NCBI GenBank assembly: GCA_947307255.1
Contig: CAMZIO010000009.1
Coordinates: 1 to 53,438 of the forward strand
DNA from: an uncultured Clostridia bacterium
GTDB lineage: Bacteria > Bacillota > Clostridia > Oscillospirales > Oscillospiraceae
DNA: 53,438 bases
Reading direction: 5' to 3'
The translations under genes were made by a program, and so were the position numbers. Shown here piece after piece: positions 30,774 through 39,149 of the stretch (the stretch's first letter is position 1; each line of letters begins with the position of its first letter). Under the pieces are notes generated by a model that saw only the letters and a list, made by a program, of their open reading frames with translations, made no database searches and was not told the origin of the DNA.

Positions 30774-32606
30774 GTGGACAAACGATTGGAACGCATTTTG
30801 CCCCGCGTGCAAAAGCCCGCGCGCTATGTCGGTGGCGAATTCAACGCGGTGATGAAGGATAAGACGCAGGTGGATACCCGCGTTGCCTTTTGCTTCCCCG
30901 ATACTTACGAGATCGGCATGTCCAATCTGGGGATGCGAATCTTATACGGTGTGATGAACCGTATGGACGGCGTGTGGTGTGAGCGCTGCTTTGCGCCCTG
31001 GGGCGATATGGAGGAGGAGATGCGCCGGGCCGGTATTCCCCTCTACGCGCTGGAATCCTTCGACCCGCTCAGCGTGTTTGACATCGTGGCCTTTTCCGTG
31101 GGATACGAGATGGCGTTTCCTGCCATTTTGAATATGCTCGACCTTGCCGGTATCCCCCTGCATACGGCTGAGCGCGAAGCGCTCACGCCCCTTGTCATCG
31201 CCGGCGGCACGGCAATGTACAACTGCGAGCCGATTGCGGAATTCATCGACTTGGCGCTGCTCGGCGAGGGGGAGGACCAACTGCCGGAACTGATTGACCT
31301 CTACCGTCAGGCGCGGCGGGAGGGTTGGAGCAAGCACGCCTTTCTCTGTAAAGCGGCCAAACTTGACGGTGTTTACGTGCCAAGCCTTTATCAAGTGGAT
31401 TATAACGAAGACGGCACGGTCAAGTCCATCGTTGCGACGGACGGTGCGCCCGAGAAGGTTACCAAGCGCATCGTGCAGAATATGGACGAGGCGTATTACC
31501 CTGTCCAAACCATCGTGCCCTCGACCGAGATTGTGCAGGACCGCATCACGCTGGAGCTGTTCCGCGGCTGCATCCGCGGCTGCCGCTTCTGCCAGGCGGG
31601 ATACGTTTATCGCCCCGTGCGCAACCGTTCGGAAAAACTTCTCGCGCGCTATGCGCGCGCGGCGGTGGAGGATTCCGGCTACCAGGAGATGACGCTCTCC
31701 TCGCTTTCGACTTCGGACTTCCCACCGCTGGTGGAGCTGTGCGATGATTTAGAGGAGTATTGCGCGCAAAAACACCTGAACCTTTCGCTTCCCTCCCTGC
31801 GGGCAGACAACTTCTCCATGGCGCTGATGGAGCGGCTGCAAAAGGGCAGAAAGACGGGCCTCACCTTCGCGCCGGAGGCCGGCACACAGCGCCTGCGCGA
31901 CGCGATCAACAAAAACGTTACGGAAGAGGATCTGTTGGAATCCTGCCGCCGCGCCTTTGCCGGAGGATACAACGCGGTCAAGCTGTATTTCATGCTCGGT
32001 CTTCCCACCGAGACGGACGAGGACGTGCTGGGCATTGCGGACGTGGCGGCACACGTGATGCACGCCTGGCGCGAGAGCGCGAGCAACAAAAACCGCGGCG
32101 TGCGCATCACGGTGTCCACCTCGTGGTTCGTACCCAAGCCGCACACGGCATTCCAGTGGGAGCCGCAGATTTCCATCGAGGAATACGAGCGCCGCGTCAA
32201 GCTTCTGCGCGAGGCAATGACCACCAAGACCGTAACCTACAACTGGCACGCCGCGCCCACGAGCTTTATGGAGGCGGTGATTTCCCGCGGCGACCGGAGA
32301 CTGTGCAAAGTGTTGGAGACAGCCTTCCGTAAAGGCGCCAAGCTTGACGCGTGGGAGGAGTATTTCTCTCTGGAACGCTGGATGGAATCGTTTGCCGAGT
32401 GCGGAATCGACCCGCATTTTTACGCCAACCGTATGCGCGCGAAGGACGAAATCATGCCCTGGAGCGTGATCTCCAGCGGCGTGGACGAGCGCTATCTCTG
32501 GCGCGAGCGCGAGCGCGCGTATGCGGGCGTTACCACGCCGGACTGCCGCACGCACTGCAACGGCTGTGGCGCAAATGCGCTGATCGGGAGGGCTTGCGAT
32601 GGCTAA
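30774..32606 (+). CDS. TIGR03960 family B12-binding/radical SAM protein
   Basis: The 610-residue protein has an N-terminal domain like the B12-binding fold (TRVAFCFPDTYEIGMSNLG) and a radical-SAM core with the cluster motif CIRGCRFCQAG (CxxxCxxC pattern), followed by LSSLSTSD and the LKLYFMLGLPTETDEDV-like loop seen as KLYFMLGLPTETDED. Family TIGR03960 is widespread in Clostridia and almost always precedes the DUF2344 gene, as here. The reaction is unknown; a link to RNA modification or RNase G-associated functions has been suggested from context. The start is GTG 30774 with GAGGAG. Confidence 0.88.
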   Translation: MDKRLERILPRVQKPARYVGGEFNAVMKDKTQVDTRVAFCFPDTYEIGMSNLGMRILYGVMNRMDGVWCERCFAPWGDMEEEMRRAGIPLYALESFDPLSVFDIVAFSVGYEMAFPAILNMLDLAGIPLHTAEREALTPLVIAGGTAMYNCEPIAEFIDLALLGEGEDQLPELIDLYRQARREGWSKHAFLCKAAKLDGVYVPSLYQVDYNEDGTVKSIVATDGAPEKVTKRIVQNMDEAYYPVQTIVPSTEIVQDRITLELFRGCIRGCRFCQAGYVYRPVRNRSEKLLARYARAAVEDSGYQEMTLSSLSTSDFPPLVELCDDLEEYCAQKHLNLSLPSLRADNFSMALMERLQKGRKTGLTFAPEAGTQRLRDAINKNVTEEDLLESCRRAFAGGYNAVKLYFMLGLPTETDEDVLGIADVAAHVMHAWRESASNKNRGVRITVSTSWFVPKPHTAFQWEPQISIEEYERRVKLLREAMTTKTVTYNWHAAPTSFMEAVISRGDRRLCKVLETAFRKGAKLDAWEEYFSLERWMESFAECGIDPHFYANRMRAKDEIMPWSVISSGVDERYLWRERERAYAGVTTPDCRTHCNGCGANALIGRACDG

Positions 32607-33261
32607 GCTGAGATTGCTGTTTATCAAGGAGGCGCAGGCGTCCTACATCTCGCATCTGGATCTGATGCGCACGTTTCAGCGCGTGTTTCCGCGCGGCGGA
32701 CTGGAGCTGCGCCATTCCAACGGCTTCCATCCGCATCCGCTGATCTCCATTGTGCTGCCGCTGCCCGTGGGGCAGAGCAGCGAATGTGAGCTGATGGATT
32801 TTGAGGTGGAGCAGGACGCGGTCGGCGTGGGGATTGCGGAGATGCTCAACGCGGGGCTGCCCGCAGGACTGCACGTGCGGGAATGCTACGCCGTGGAGCG
32901 TCCGGCGCGGGAGCTTGCCTATCTGCGCGCGACGGTGGAGCTGGACTATGACCGCGGCGTGCCTGCCGACGCGGCGGACAAGCTGCAGGCGCTGTTTTCC
33001 CGGGACGAGGTGCTGGTTGAAAAGCGCACAAAGCACAAGGAGCTGGCGCAGATCAACGTCGTCCCGCTGATCCGCTCCTTGGAGATCACGCAAGGGGAAA
33101 ACCTGCTGCGCATCGAAACGGTGGTCTGCGCGCAAAACCCGGGACTCAACCCGGCGCTGCTTGCGCAGGCAGTGGAACGGAGCGATCCGGAGCTGGCGCC
33201 GGACTTTGCGCGCGTGCGCCGTCGGGAGCTGTATGACGCGCAGATGGAGGTTTTCCGCTGA
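32599..33261 (+). CDS. TIGR03936/DUF2344 radical-SAM-associated protein
   Basis: The 220-residue protein carries the family motif YISHLDLMRTFQRVFPRGGLELRHSNGFHPHP. It overlaps the preceding radical-SAM gene by eight bases and acts with it by context; in some bacteria the two are fused. Function unknown. The usual next genes (RNase G, rplU) are missing here. Confidence 0.87.
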   Translation: MAKLRLLFIKEAQASYISHLDLMRTFQRVFPRGGLELRHSNGFHPHPLISIVLPLPVGQSSECELMDFEVEQDAVGVGIAEMLNAGLPAGLHVRECYAVERPARELAYLRATVELDYDRGVPADAADKLQALFSRDEVLVEKRTKHKELAQINVVPLIRSLEITQGENLLRIETVVCAQNPGLNPALLAQAVERSDPELAPDFARVRRRELYDAQMEVFR

Positions 33262-33299
33262 AAGCAGGTAAAAAAGTTTGCAAAAAGCGAAAAAAATGC

Positions 33300-33328
33300 T
33301 TGCAATTCACAAGCGCTTGTGCTATCCT
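33300..33328 (+). promoter_or_regulatory. Promoter of rpmE
   Basis: TTGCAA (33300-33305) and TATCCT (33323-33328) have a 17-base spacer. Confidence 0.65.
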
Positions 33329-33384
33329 GATAACGCTTTTGTGAAAAAGGCGAATTTTGGATCAGAAAGAGGTGAACAAGAGCA

Positions 33385-33585
33385 ATGAAGGAAGGAATCC
33401 ATCCCAATTATCAGCAGACTACTATTAAATGCGCCTGCGGTAATGTGATTGAGACAGGTTCTACCAAGCAGGATATCAAGGTAGAAGTGTGCTCGAAGTG
33501 TCACCCCTTCTTCACGGGCAAGCAGAAGCTGGTCGATACCGGCGGCCGCGTTGCCAAGTTCAACAAGAAGTTCGGTCTCAACTGA
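33385..33585 (+). CDS. rpmE: 50S ribosomal protein L31
   Basis: The 66-residue protein matches L31: [21 protein letters not shown] and [13 protein letters not shown]. It has the Cys residues of the zinc-binding (C+) form, with one CxC and one CxxC pair. GAGGTG precedes ATG 33385. It forms a single-gene unit between its own promoter and terminator. Confidence 0.97.
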   Translation: MKEGIHPNYQQTTIKCACGNVIETGSTKQDIKVEVCSKCHPFFTGKQKLVDTGGRVAKFNKKFGLN

Positions 33586-33593
33586 AATCACGC

Positions 33594-33627
33594 AGAGCGC
33601 TCCGCGAAAGCGGGGCGCTCTTTTTTT
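33594..33627 (+). terminator. Intrinsic terminator of rpmE
   Basis: A 12-bp stem with a GAAA tetraloop (33594-33605 with 33610-33621) continues into seven T. It isolates the OLE RNA transcript from upstream genes. Confidence 0.95.
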
Positions 33628-33740
33628 GCCGCTTTGCCTGTATGCTGCCGGTGGAAAGCTGCCGCGCGCGTTCTGCGTGTCGGCGGGCAAAAGGAGGCAA
33701 GGATACACAAAAAATTTACAATGAATATTTGCTGAATAAC

Positions 33741-33769
33741 TTGTATATTCGTGTGCGATCGTTTATAAT
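33741..33769 (+). promoter_or_regulatory. Promoter of OLE RNA
   Basis: TTGTAT (33741-33746) and TATAAT (33764-33769) have a 17-base spacer, so transcription should begin near 33776, exactly at the first pairing strand of the RNA. The stretch 33628-33740 holds no gene. Confidence 0.85.
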
Positions 33770-33775
33770 ATCCGC

Positions 33776-34430
33776 AGCGAAACAGCGGCGCAGTATCCTA
33801 GTCAGATCTGCCGTCTCCTAAGAAGGGCCTAAAAATCCTTTAAAGGGCACAACTGTGAAACCTTTGGTGCCTGCTTCTTACGCCCAGTTTGGGGTGGGTG
33901 CTGAAGGGAGGCAAAAGCTACTGCTGAGCCTGCGGATCCCGGGCGGCCCCTAATGGCATGGGGGACACGACCCTGTTTCTGTGGAGACCTGCTTGCGTGC
34001 CGGGCGTACTCCCGCGAGGGTAAGCGACTTTGGTACGGAGCGGGCTATGAACCTGTATTGCGGTGCTAAGCGGCAACTCCGCCGTGAACGCTGTGTGCAG
34101 AGTAGCCTGCCTTGCGTGGCTATGGCGGATAGGAGAACACAACCATATTCCCCGGCCAGGGAAATGCGCGATTGCTCCTTGAAACCATAGCTGCAAAAGA
34201 GGCTAAGAGACGGTTTGACTGTGGTGGAAATCGCCTAGGCTGTCCCGCAAGGGGGCAGGGCAAGGGTTACAGTGCGGACTAAGTGGCAATCGGGTACCGC
34301 GCGTCGGCAACGGCGCGGTACAGTCTTTAAGGGGGAACCACCTGATCGGCAACGAGAGGCGGACTGTGGGGAAAGCCAACCCGACCTGAAGCCGCAGGAT
34401 TACCTTGCTTTGCCGCCACTGTTTCGGCAA
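33776..34430 (+). ncRNA. ole: OLE RNA (ornate, large, extremophilic RNA)
   Basis: About 655 bases lack a credible reading frame but are rich in local helices. The ends pair: CGAAACA and GCGGC (33778-33789) with GCCGC and TGTTTCG (34412-34426). Another clear helix is the GTACCGCGC/GCGCGGTAC hairpin near 34294-34323. The size, and the position immediately before oapA and dxs-tlyA-nadK-argR-recN, are those of OLE RNA, which forms a membrane-associated complex with OapA and is linked to Mg2+ and stress responses. I identify it mainly by context and architecture, plus remembered resemblance of the 5' third. Confidence 0.93.
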
Positions 34431-34458
34431 ATGAAAAACCGCTTTTGGGAGAACGAAA

Positions 34459-35034
34459 GTGAGAAACGAAGACGGACGACAACGGAGCAAAAAACGCACC
34501 GATCCGCCGCCGCGGCATTGGCGCTGGGTGGTGCGTATTTTTTTAATGTCTGTGGCGCTGTCGGGCGTGCTGAGCCTGCTGTCCGGCACGATGCTTGCCG
34601 GCGCGGGGTATATTGCCGCAGTGATGACGCTGTTTTTTTTCGTGCTGCTGGGTATCGTGTTTGACGTGGTCGGCGTGGCGGTTACGGCAGCCAGCCCAAG
34701 CCCGTTTCACTCCATGGCGTCCCACCGCACCAGAGGGGCGAAGGAGGCGCTTTTTCTTCTGCGCAACAGCGAGAAGGTGGCGAGCTTTTGCAACGACGTG
34801 GTGGGCGATATCTGCGGCATCGTCAGCGGTTCGACCGCGGCCGTGCTGGTTGCCCGGCTGCAGCAGAGCCTGTCAGTGGAGAACGTGCTTGTCTCCACGG
34901 CGGTTACGGCGCTGATCTCGGGGCTGACCATCGGCGGCAAGGCGATCGGCAAAAAGATCGCGCTGGACCGCTGCAAGGAAGTGGTATATGCCACGGGAAA
35001 GCTGATGCATATTGTACATATCGGGAGTAAATGA
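34459..35034 (+). CDS. oapA: OLE-associated protein OapA
   Basis: The 191-residue protein has about four hydrophobic segments (28-48, 50-75, 114-130, 138-155) and a very basic N-terminus (RQRSKKR), suited to RNA binding at the membrane. It contains the OapA DxxxD motif at Asp113 and Asp117 (DVVGD); a similar FDVVG at 68-72 lacks the second Asp. OapA homodimers bind OLE RNA and hold it at the membrane. GTG 34459 follows GGGAG, 29 bases after the RNA's closing helix. Confidence 0.93.
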   Translation: MRNEDGRQRSKKRTDPPPRHWRWVVRIFLMSVALSGVLSLLSGTMLAGAGYIAAVMTLFFFVLLGIVFDVVGVAVTAASPSPFHSMASHRTRGAKEALFLLRNSEKVASFCNDVVGDICGIVSGSTAAVLVARLQQSLSVENVLVSTAVTALISGLTIGGKAIGKKIALDRCKEVVYATGKLMHIVHIGSK

Positions 35035-35109
35035 AAACCGGCCCGGCGGGGCGCCGCCTCGTCCGGACCTGGCCGCAGGGTGCGCGCAGAACGGCACGCA
35101 GGCGGCGGA

Positions 35110-36975
35110 ATGGAGTATGCTTTGATTTTGGAATCCATTGACAATCCGCAGGACGTCAAGGCCCTCTCACGGGAGGAGACACGGGCGCTGTGCGAGGAGC
35201 TGCGTACTTATCTGATCGACCAGGTGTCCCGCACGGGCGGGCATCTGGCGTCCAATCTTGGCGCGGTGGAGCTGACGGTGGCGATCCACCGTGTCTTTGA
35301 CACGTCCCGCGATCGGCTGGTGTTCGACGTGGGGCATCAGTGCTATTGCCACAAGATCCTCACCGGACGGCGGGCGGCGTTTTCCACGCTGCGGCAATTC
35401 GGCGGGCTTTCCGGCTTCCCCAAGCCGCACGAGAGCGTGCACGACGCCTTTATTGCGGGGCACGCCTCCAATTCTGTCTCCGTCGCGCTCGGCATGGCCG
35501 AGGCGCGTACGCTCCTCGGTGAGGATTACAGCGTCTTGGCGCTGCTGGGCGACGGCGCGCTCAGCGGCGGGCTTGCCTACGAGGGACTGAACAACGCCGG
35601 CGCGTCGGGCGAGCCTCTGATCGTTATTCTCAACGACAACGGGATGTCCATTTCGCGCAACGTGGGCGCCATGTCGGAGCATTTATCGCAGCTTCGCAGC
35701 AAGCCGGGGTACTATCGGTTCAAAAAGGGATACCGCAGACTCTTGGGCAGCAGCGGCTTAGGACGGAGGATTTATCGCTTCAACCACCGGATCAAAACGG
35801 GGATCAAAAAAGCTCTGCTGCCTCATGCGACCCTGTTTGAAAATATGGGGTTTACCTACCTTGGCCCGGTGGACGGGCACGACGTGGATCAACTGCAAAG
35901 CACGCTTGAGTGGGCAAGAGACCTGAACTGTCCCGTGCTGGTGCACGTGCGCACGGTCAAGGGCAAGGGCTACGGCTATGCCGAGCAGGAGCCGAACCGC
36001 TATCACGGCGTTGGGCCGTTTGACCCCGCGGTCGGCGTCTCGCAGGAGGACAAGGAGAGCTTTTCCTCCGTATTCGGCAGGGAGCTGTGCGCCCTGGCAG
36101 GGGAGGACGCGCGGGTGTGCGCTATCACCGCGGCCATGGCGGACGGAACCGGATTGGACGGATTTGCCGCGCACTTTCCGCGCCGCTTTTTTGACGTCGG
36201 CATTGCCGAGGGGCACGCTGCGGCGATGGCCGCCGGTATGGCCAAGCAAGGGATGATCCCGGTGTTTGCCGTGTATTCCACCTTCCTCCAGCGCGCCTAT
36301 GACCAGATCATTCACGACGCCGCGCTGAGCAATCTGCACGTGGTGTTCGCGGTCGACCGCGCGGGGCTGGTCGGAGCGGACGGGGAGACGCACCAGGGAA
36401 TTTTTGACGCGGCGTTTCTCTCCGATATTCCGAATATGACCGTGCTGTGCCCGGCCAGCTTTGCCGAGCTGAGAGCGATGCTGCGCCGCGCCCTGTTTGA
36501 GATCGATGGGCCGGTGGCCATCCGCTATCCCCGCGGCGGCGAGGGGGATTACCGCGCGGACAGCGGCACCGCCGCCTTCGTCGAGCTGTGCCCGGGGGAG
36601 GATATTACGCTTTGCGCCTACGGCACGATGGTCAACAACATCCTTGCGGCGGCGGAGCTTCTTGCCGCGCAGGGCGTTCACGCCCGCGTGGTGAAGGTCA
36701 ACCGTATCTCGCCGCTGCGGGATGAGGAAATCCTTGCGGTGCTGGGCGGGACGCAGCGGCTGCTCGTGGCGGAGGAGAGCGAGAGCGTCGGCTGCGTGGG
36801 GCAGCGCCTGGCTGCGATTTTGACCGAGCTGGGCACGCCGCCGCAGCATTTGGCGCTGTGCAATCTGAGAAAGAGCTTCCCCGCGCAGGGCAGCGTCGCC
36901 CAGGTGCAGCGTGCCGCGGGACTGGATGCGGAGTCGCTGGCAAAAATTGCGCTGGAGGTGTGCCGTGAGCAATAA
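35110..36975 (+). CDS. dxs: 1-deoxy-D-xylulose-5-phosphate synthase
   Basis: The 621-residue thiamine-diphosphate enzyme condenses pyruvate with glyceraldehyde 3-phosphate, the first step of the MEP isoprenoid pathway. The cofactor motif GDGALSGGLAYEGLNNAG and the pyrimidine domain (YSTFLQRAYDQIIHD, DRAGLVGADGETHQG) are intact. ATG 35110 is favoured over an in-frame ATG at 35080 because homologues begin near LESIDNPQDVKAL, though no strong ribosome-binding site is visible. It overlaps tlyA by 11 bases. Confidence 0.96.
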   Translation: MEYALILESIDNPQDVKALSREETRALCEELRTYLIDQVSRTGGHLASNLGAVELTVAIHRVFDTSRDRLVFDVGHQCYCHKILTGRRAAFSTLRQFGGLSGFPKPHESVHDAFIAGHASNSVSVALGMAEARTLLGEDYSVLALLGDGALSGGLAYEGLNNAGASGEPLIVILNDNGMSISRNVGAMSEHLSQLRSKPGYYRFKKGYRRLLGSSGLGRRIYRFNHRIKTGIKKALLPHATLFENMGFTYLGPVDGHDVDQLQSTLEWARDLNCPVLVHVRTVKGKGYGYAEQEPNRYHGVGPFDPAVGVSQEDKESFSSVFGRELCALAGEDARVCAITAAMADGTGLDGFAAHFPRRFFDVGIAEGHAAAMAAGMAKQGMIPVFAVYSTFLQRAYDQIIHDAALSNLHVVFAVDRAGLVGADGETHQGIFDAAFLSDIPNMTVLCPASFAELRAMLRRALFEIDGPVAIRYPRGGEGDYRADSGTAAFVELCPGEDITLCAYGTMVNNILAAAELLAAQGVHARVVKVNRISPLRDEEILAVLGGTQRLLVAEESESVGCVGQRLAAILTELGTPPQHLALCNLRKSFPAQGSVAQVQRAAGLDAESLAKIALEVCREQ

Positions 36976-37768
36976 AACCAGATTGGACGTGCTGCTCGTG
37001 GAGCGCGGGCTGCAGGAAAGCCGGCAAAAGGCGCAGGCCACGATCATGAGCGGGCTGGTGTTCGTCAACAACCAACGCGTCGATAAGCCGGGTACCGCCG
37101 TTGCAAACGACGCGGTGATCGAGCTGCGGGGCAGCGTGCTGCCCTACGTCAGCCGCGGCGGGCTGAAGCTGGAAAAGGCGATGCAGTCCTTTGATCTGAC
37201 GCTGGCGGGCATGACCTGCGCCGACATCGGCGCGTCCACCGGCGGGTTTACGGATTGTATGCTGCAAAACGGCGCAGTGAAGGTCTACGCCGTGGACGTG
37301 GGATACGGCCAACTGGATTGGAAGCTGCGCAACGACCCGCGCGTGGTGTGCATGGAGCGCACGAACGCCCGCTATCTTACGCACGAGCAGATCCCGGAGG
37401 AGCTGGATTTTGCCTCGATCGACGTTTCGTTCATCTCCCTGAGGCTGATCCTGCCGGCGGTGAACGGCCTGCTGCGCGCGGGCGGACACGTTGCCTGCCT
37501 CGTCAAGCCACAGTTCGAGGCGGGACGCGAAAAGGTGGGGAAAAAAGGCGTGGTGCGGGATGAGAGCGTACACCGCGAGGTGCTGGAAAACTTCCTGATC
37601 CATGCAAAGGAATCCGGCTTTACAGTTCTTGATATTACTTATTCTCCAATTCGGGGACCGGAGGGAAATATTGAATATCTGGGGTATCTGGAAAAAGGCG
37701 AGTGGGCCGAGCGCGCGTTTGATCTGGACGCGCTGGTCAGCGAGTCGCACCAGAACCTGCATGAATAG
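36965..37768 (+). CDS. tlyA: TlyA family rRNA methyltransferase
   Basis: The 267-residue protein has an N-terminal S4 RNA-binding domain (RLDVLLVERGLQESRQKAQATI) and an FtsJ/RrmJ methyltransferase domain with SAM motif DIGASTGGFTDCML. TlyA methylates rRNA 2'-hydroxyls in known cases. GTG 36965 lies inside the dxs end with GGAGGT upstream, so it is translationally coupled. Confidence 0.93.
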   Translation: MSNKTRLDVLLVERGLQESRQKAQATIMSGLVFVNNQRVDKPGTAVANDAVIELRGSVLPYVSRGGLKLEKAMQSFDLTLAGMTCADIGASTGGFTDCMLQNGAVKVYAVDVGYGQLDWKLRNDPRVVCMERTNARYLTHEQIPEELDFASIDVSFISLRLILPAVNGLLRAGGHVACLVKPQFEAGREKVGKKGVVRDESVHREVLENFLIHAKESGFTVLDITYSPIRGPEGNIEYLGYLEKGEWAERAFDLDALVSESHQNLHE

Positions 37769-37795
37769 GACTGAATAGGAAAAAGGGGGAAGACC

Positions 37796-38677
37796 ATGCT
37801 CAGAAAGGTGATTCTTTGCCCAAATCCCTACCGGGATTTTGAGCTGCGCGTGGCGAAGGAGGCAAAACGCGTCCTCGACGAGGTGCACTGTCCGAACGTC
37901 GTGTGCGTGCCGTTTCGCAACGAGGAGAAGCCGGAGGGCTACGGGCTGGAGATCCGGCCGCTGCAGCAGGAGTTGCGCGGCGCGGATATGATCATCGCCT
38001 TCGGCGGCGACGGGACGATTCTGCATCTGTCCAAGACCGCGGCGCACCGCGACGTTCCGGTGCTTGGCATCAACCTTGGCAGCCTCGGCTTTATGGCAGA
38101 GCTGGAGCAGCAGGAAATCGGCCGCCTGTGCGAGCTGTGCAACGGCAATTATCTGACGGAAAGCCGCATGATGCTGGACGTGAGCGTGATCCGGGACGGG
38201 CGCGTGATTTATACCAATCTTGCCCTCAACGAGGCGGTCATCACGCGCGGTACCGTTTCCCGCGTGATCCGGCTGCATATTTTTACGGAAAACGGCAAGC
38301 TGGTCGACGTGGCCGGCGACGGTGTGATCGTTGCCAGCCCCACGGGATCGACGGCGTATTCGCTCAGCGCGGGCGGGCCGGTGGTGGAACCGACCGCACG
38401 CAACTTCGTCGTCAGCCCCATCTGCGCCCACAGCGTGCACGCAAATTCCTACGTTCTCTCACCGGAGCGGATCATTACGGTGCAGACTGAGAAGACGGGA
38501 TACAAGCCGATTTTTCTTTCCGTGGACGGCGGACGCGCTTTTTCGCTCAAAAACGGCGACGCCGTGCAGATCAGCCAATCCAAATACGACACCAAGCTGG
38601 TGCGCCTTTCCAACAGGAGCTTTTGTGAGATCCTGCAACGAAAAATGAAGACGGGAGGAAGCGGAGATGAAGAATAA
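37796..38677 (+). CDS. nadK: NAD kinase
   Basis: The 293-residue enzyme phosphorylates NAD to NADP. The signatures FGGDGTILHL and SPTGSTAYSLSAGGP (with the NE motif in ALNEAVITRG) are intact. ATG 37796 follows AAAAGGGGGA. It overlaps argR by 11 bases. Confidence 0.95.
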   Translation: MLRKVILCPNPYRDFELRVAKEAKRVLDEVHCPNVVCVPFRNEEKPEGYGLEIRPLQQELRGADMIIAFGGDGTILHLSKTAAHRDVPVLGINLGSLGFMAELEQQEIGRLCELCNGNYLTESRMMLDVSVIRDGRVIYTNLALNEAVITRGTVSRVIRLHIFTENGKLVDVAGDGVIVASPTGSTAYSLSAGGPVVEPTARNFVVSPICAHSVHANSYVLSPERIITVQTEKTGYKPIFLSVDGGRAFSLKNGDAVQISQSKYDTKLVRLSNRSFCEILQRKMKTGGSGDEE

Positions 38678-39119
38678 ACGTCAGGAAACGATCCTTGCCA
38701 TCATCGAGCGGGAACCGATCGAAACGCAGGAGCAGTTGATCGAGCGCCTTGCATCGCACGGCATCGTCAGCACCCAGGCCACGATCTCCCGCGATATCAA
38801 GCAGCTCCACCTGGTCAAGCAGCCTGTCAACGGCGGGCGCTATTGCTACGCCGTGTCGGAGCAGAGCAGCAAGCTCAATCTCTCCGGACGCCTCCACACG
38901 ATCCTGCGCGAGAGCATCGTCTCGGTGGATTGCGCGAAGAACCTGGTCGTGCTTAAAACGGTGCCGGGGCTTGCCGGCGGGGCGGGTTCCGCCTTTGACG
39001 GGATGCAGATTCCCGCTATGCTGGGCAGCCTTGCGGGGAACGATACGGTGCTGCTGGTGATGCGGGACGAAGCTTCCGCCGAGGAGTTCTGCCGCGAGAT
39101 TGCAAAGATGAAAAAGTAA
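38667..39119 (+). CDS. argR: Arginine repressor
   Basis: The 150-residue protein has the winged-helix DNA-binding half (IETQEQLIERL, TQATISRDIKQLHLVK) and the hexamerisation/arginine-binding half (SLAGNDTVLLV, variant of GTVAGDDT). It controls arginine genes, and in Bacillota argR sits by custom next to recN. Its ribosome-binding site GGGAGG is within nadK. Confidence 0.94.
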   Translation: MKNKRQETILAIIEREPIETQEQLIERLASHGIVSTQATISRDIKQLHLVKQPVNGGRYCYAVSEQSSKLNLSGRLHTILRESIVSVDCAKNLVVLKTVPGLAGGAGSAFDGMQIPAMLGSLAGNDTVLLVMRDEASAEEFCREIAKMKK

Positions 39120-39149
39120 TGCTTTGCGCAAGCAGGAGGGGAAAGGGCG

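Noticed and set aside
33489..33821. Plus-strand frame overlapping rpmE and the OLE promoter
   Set aside because: It runs through the rpmE terminator and the OLE promoter and matches no family.
34203..34664. Small frames inside the OLE RNA
   Set aside because: They lie within the structured RNA and have no start signals. The long conserved helix at the RNA ends argues for a noncoding transcript.
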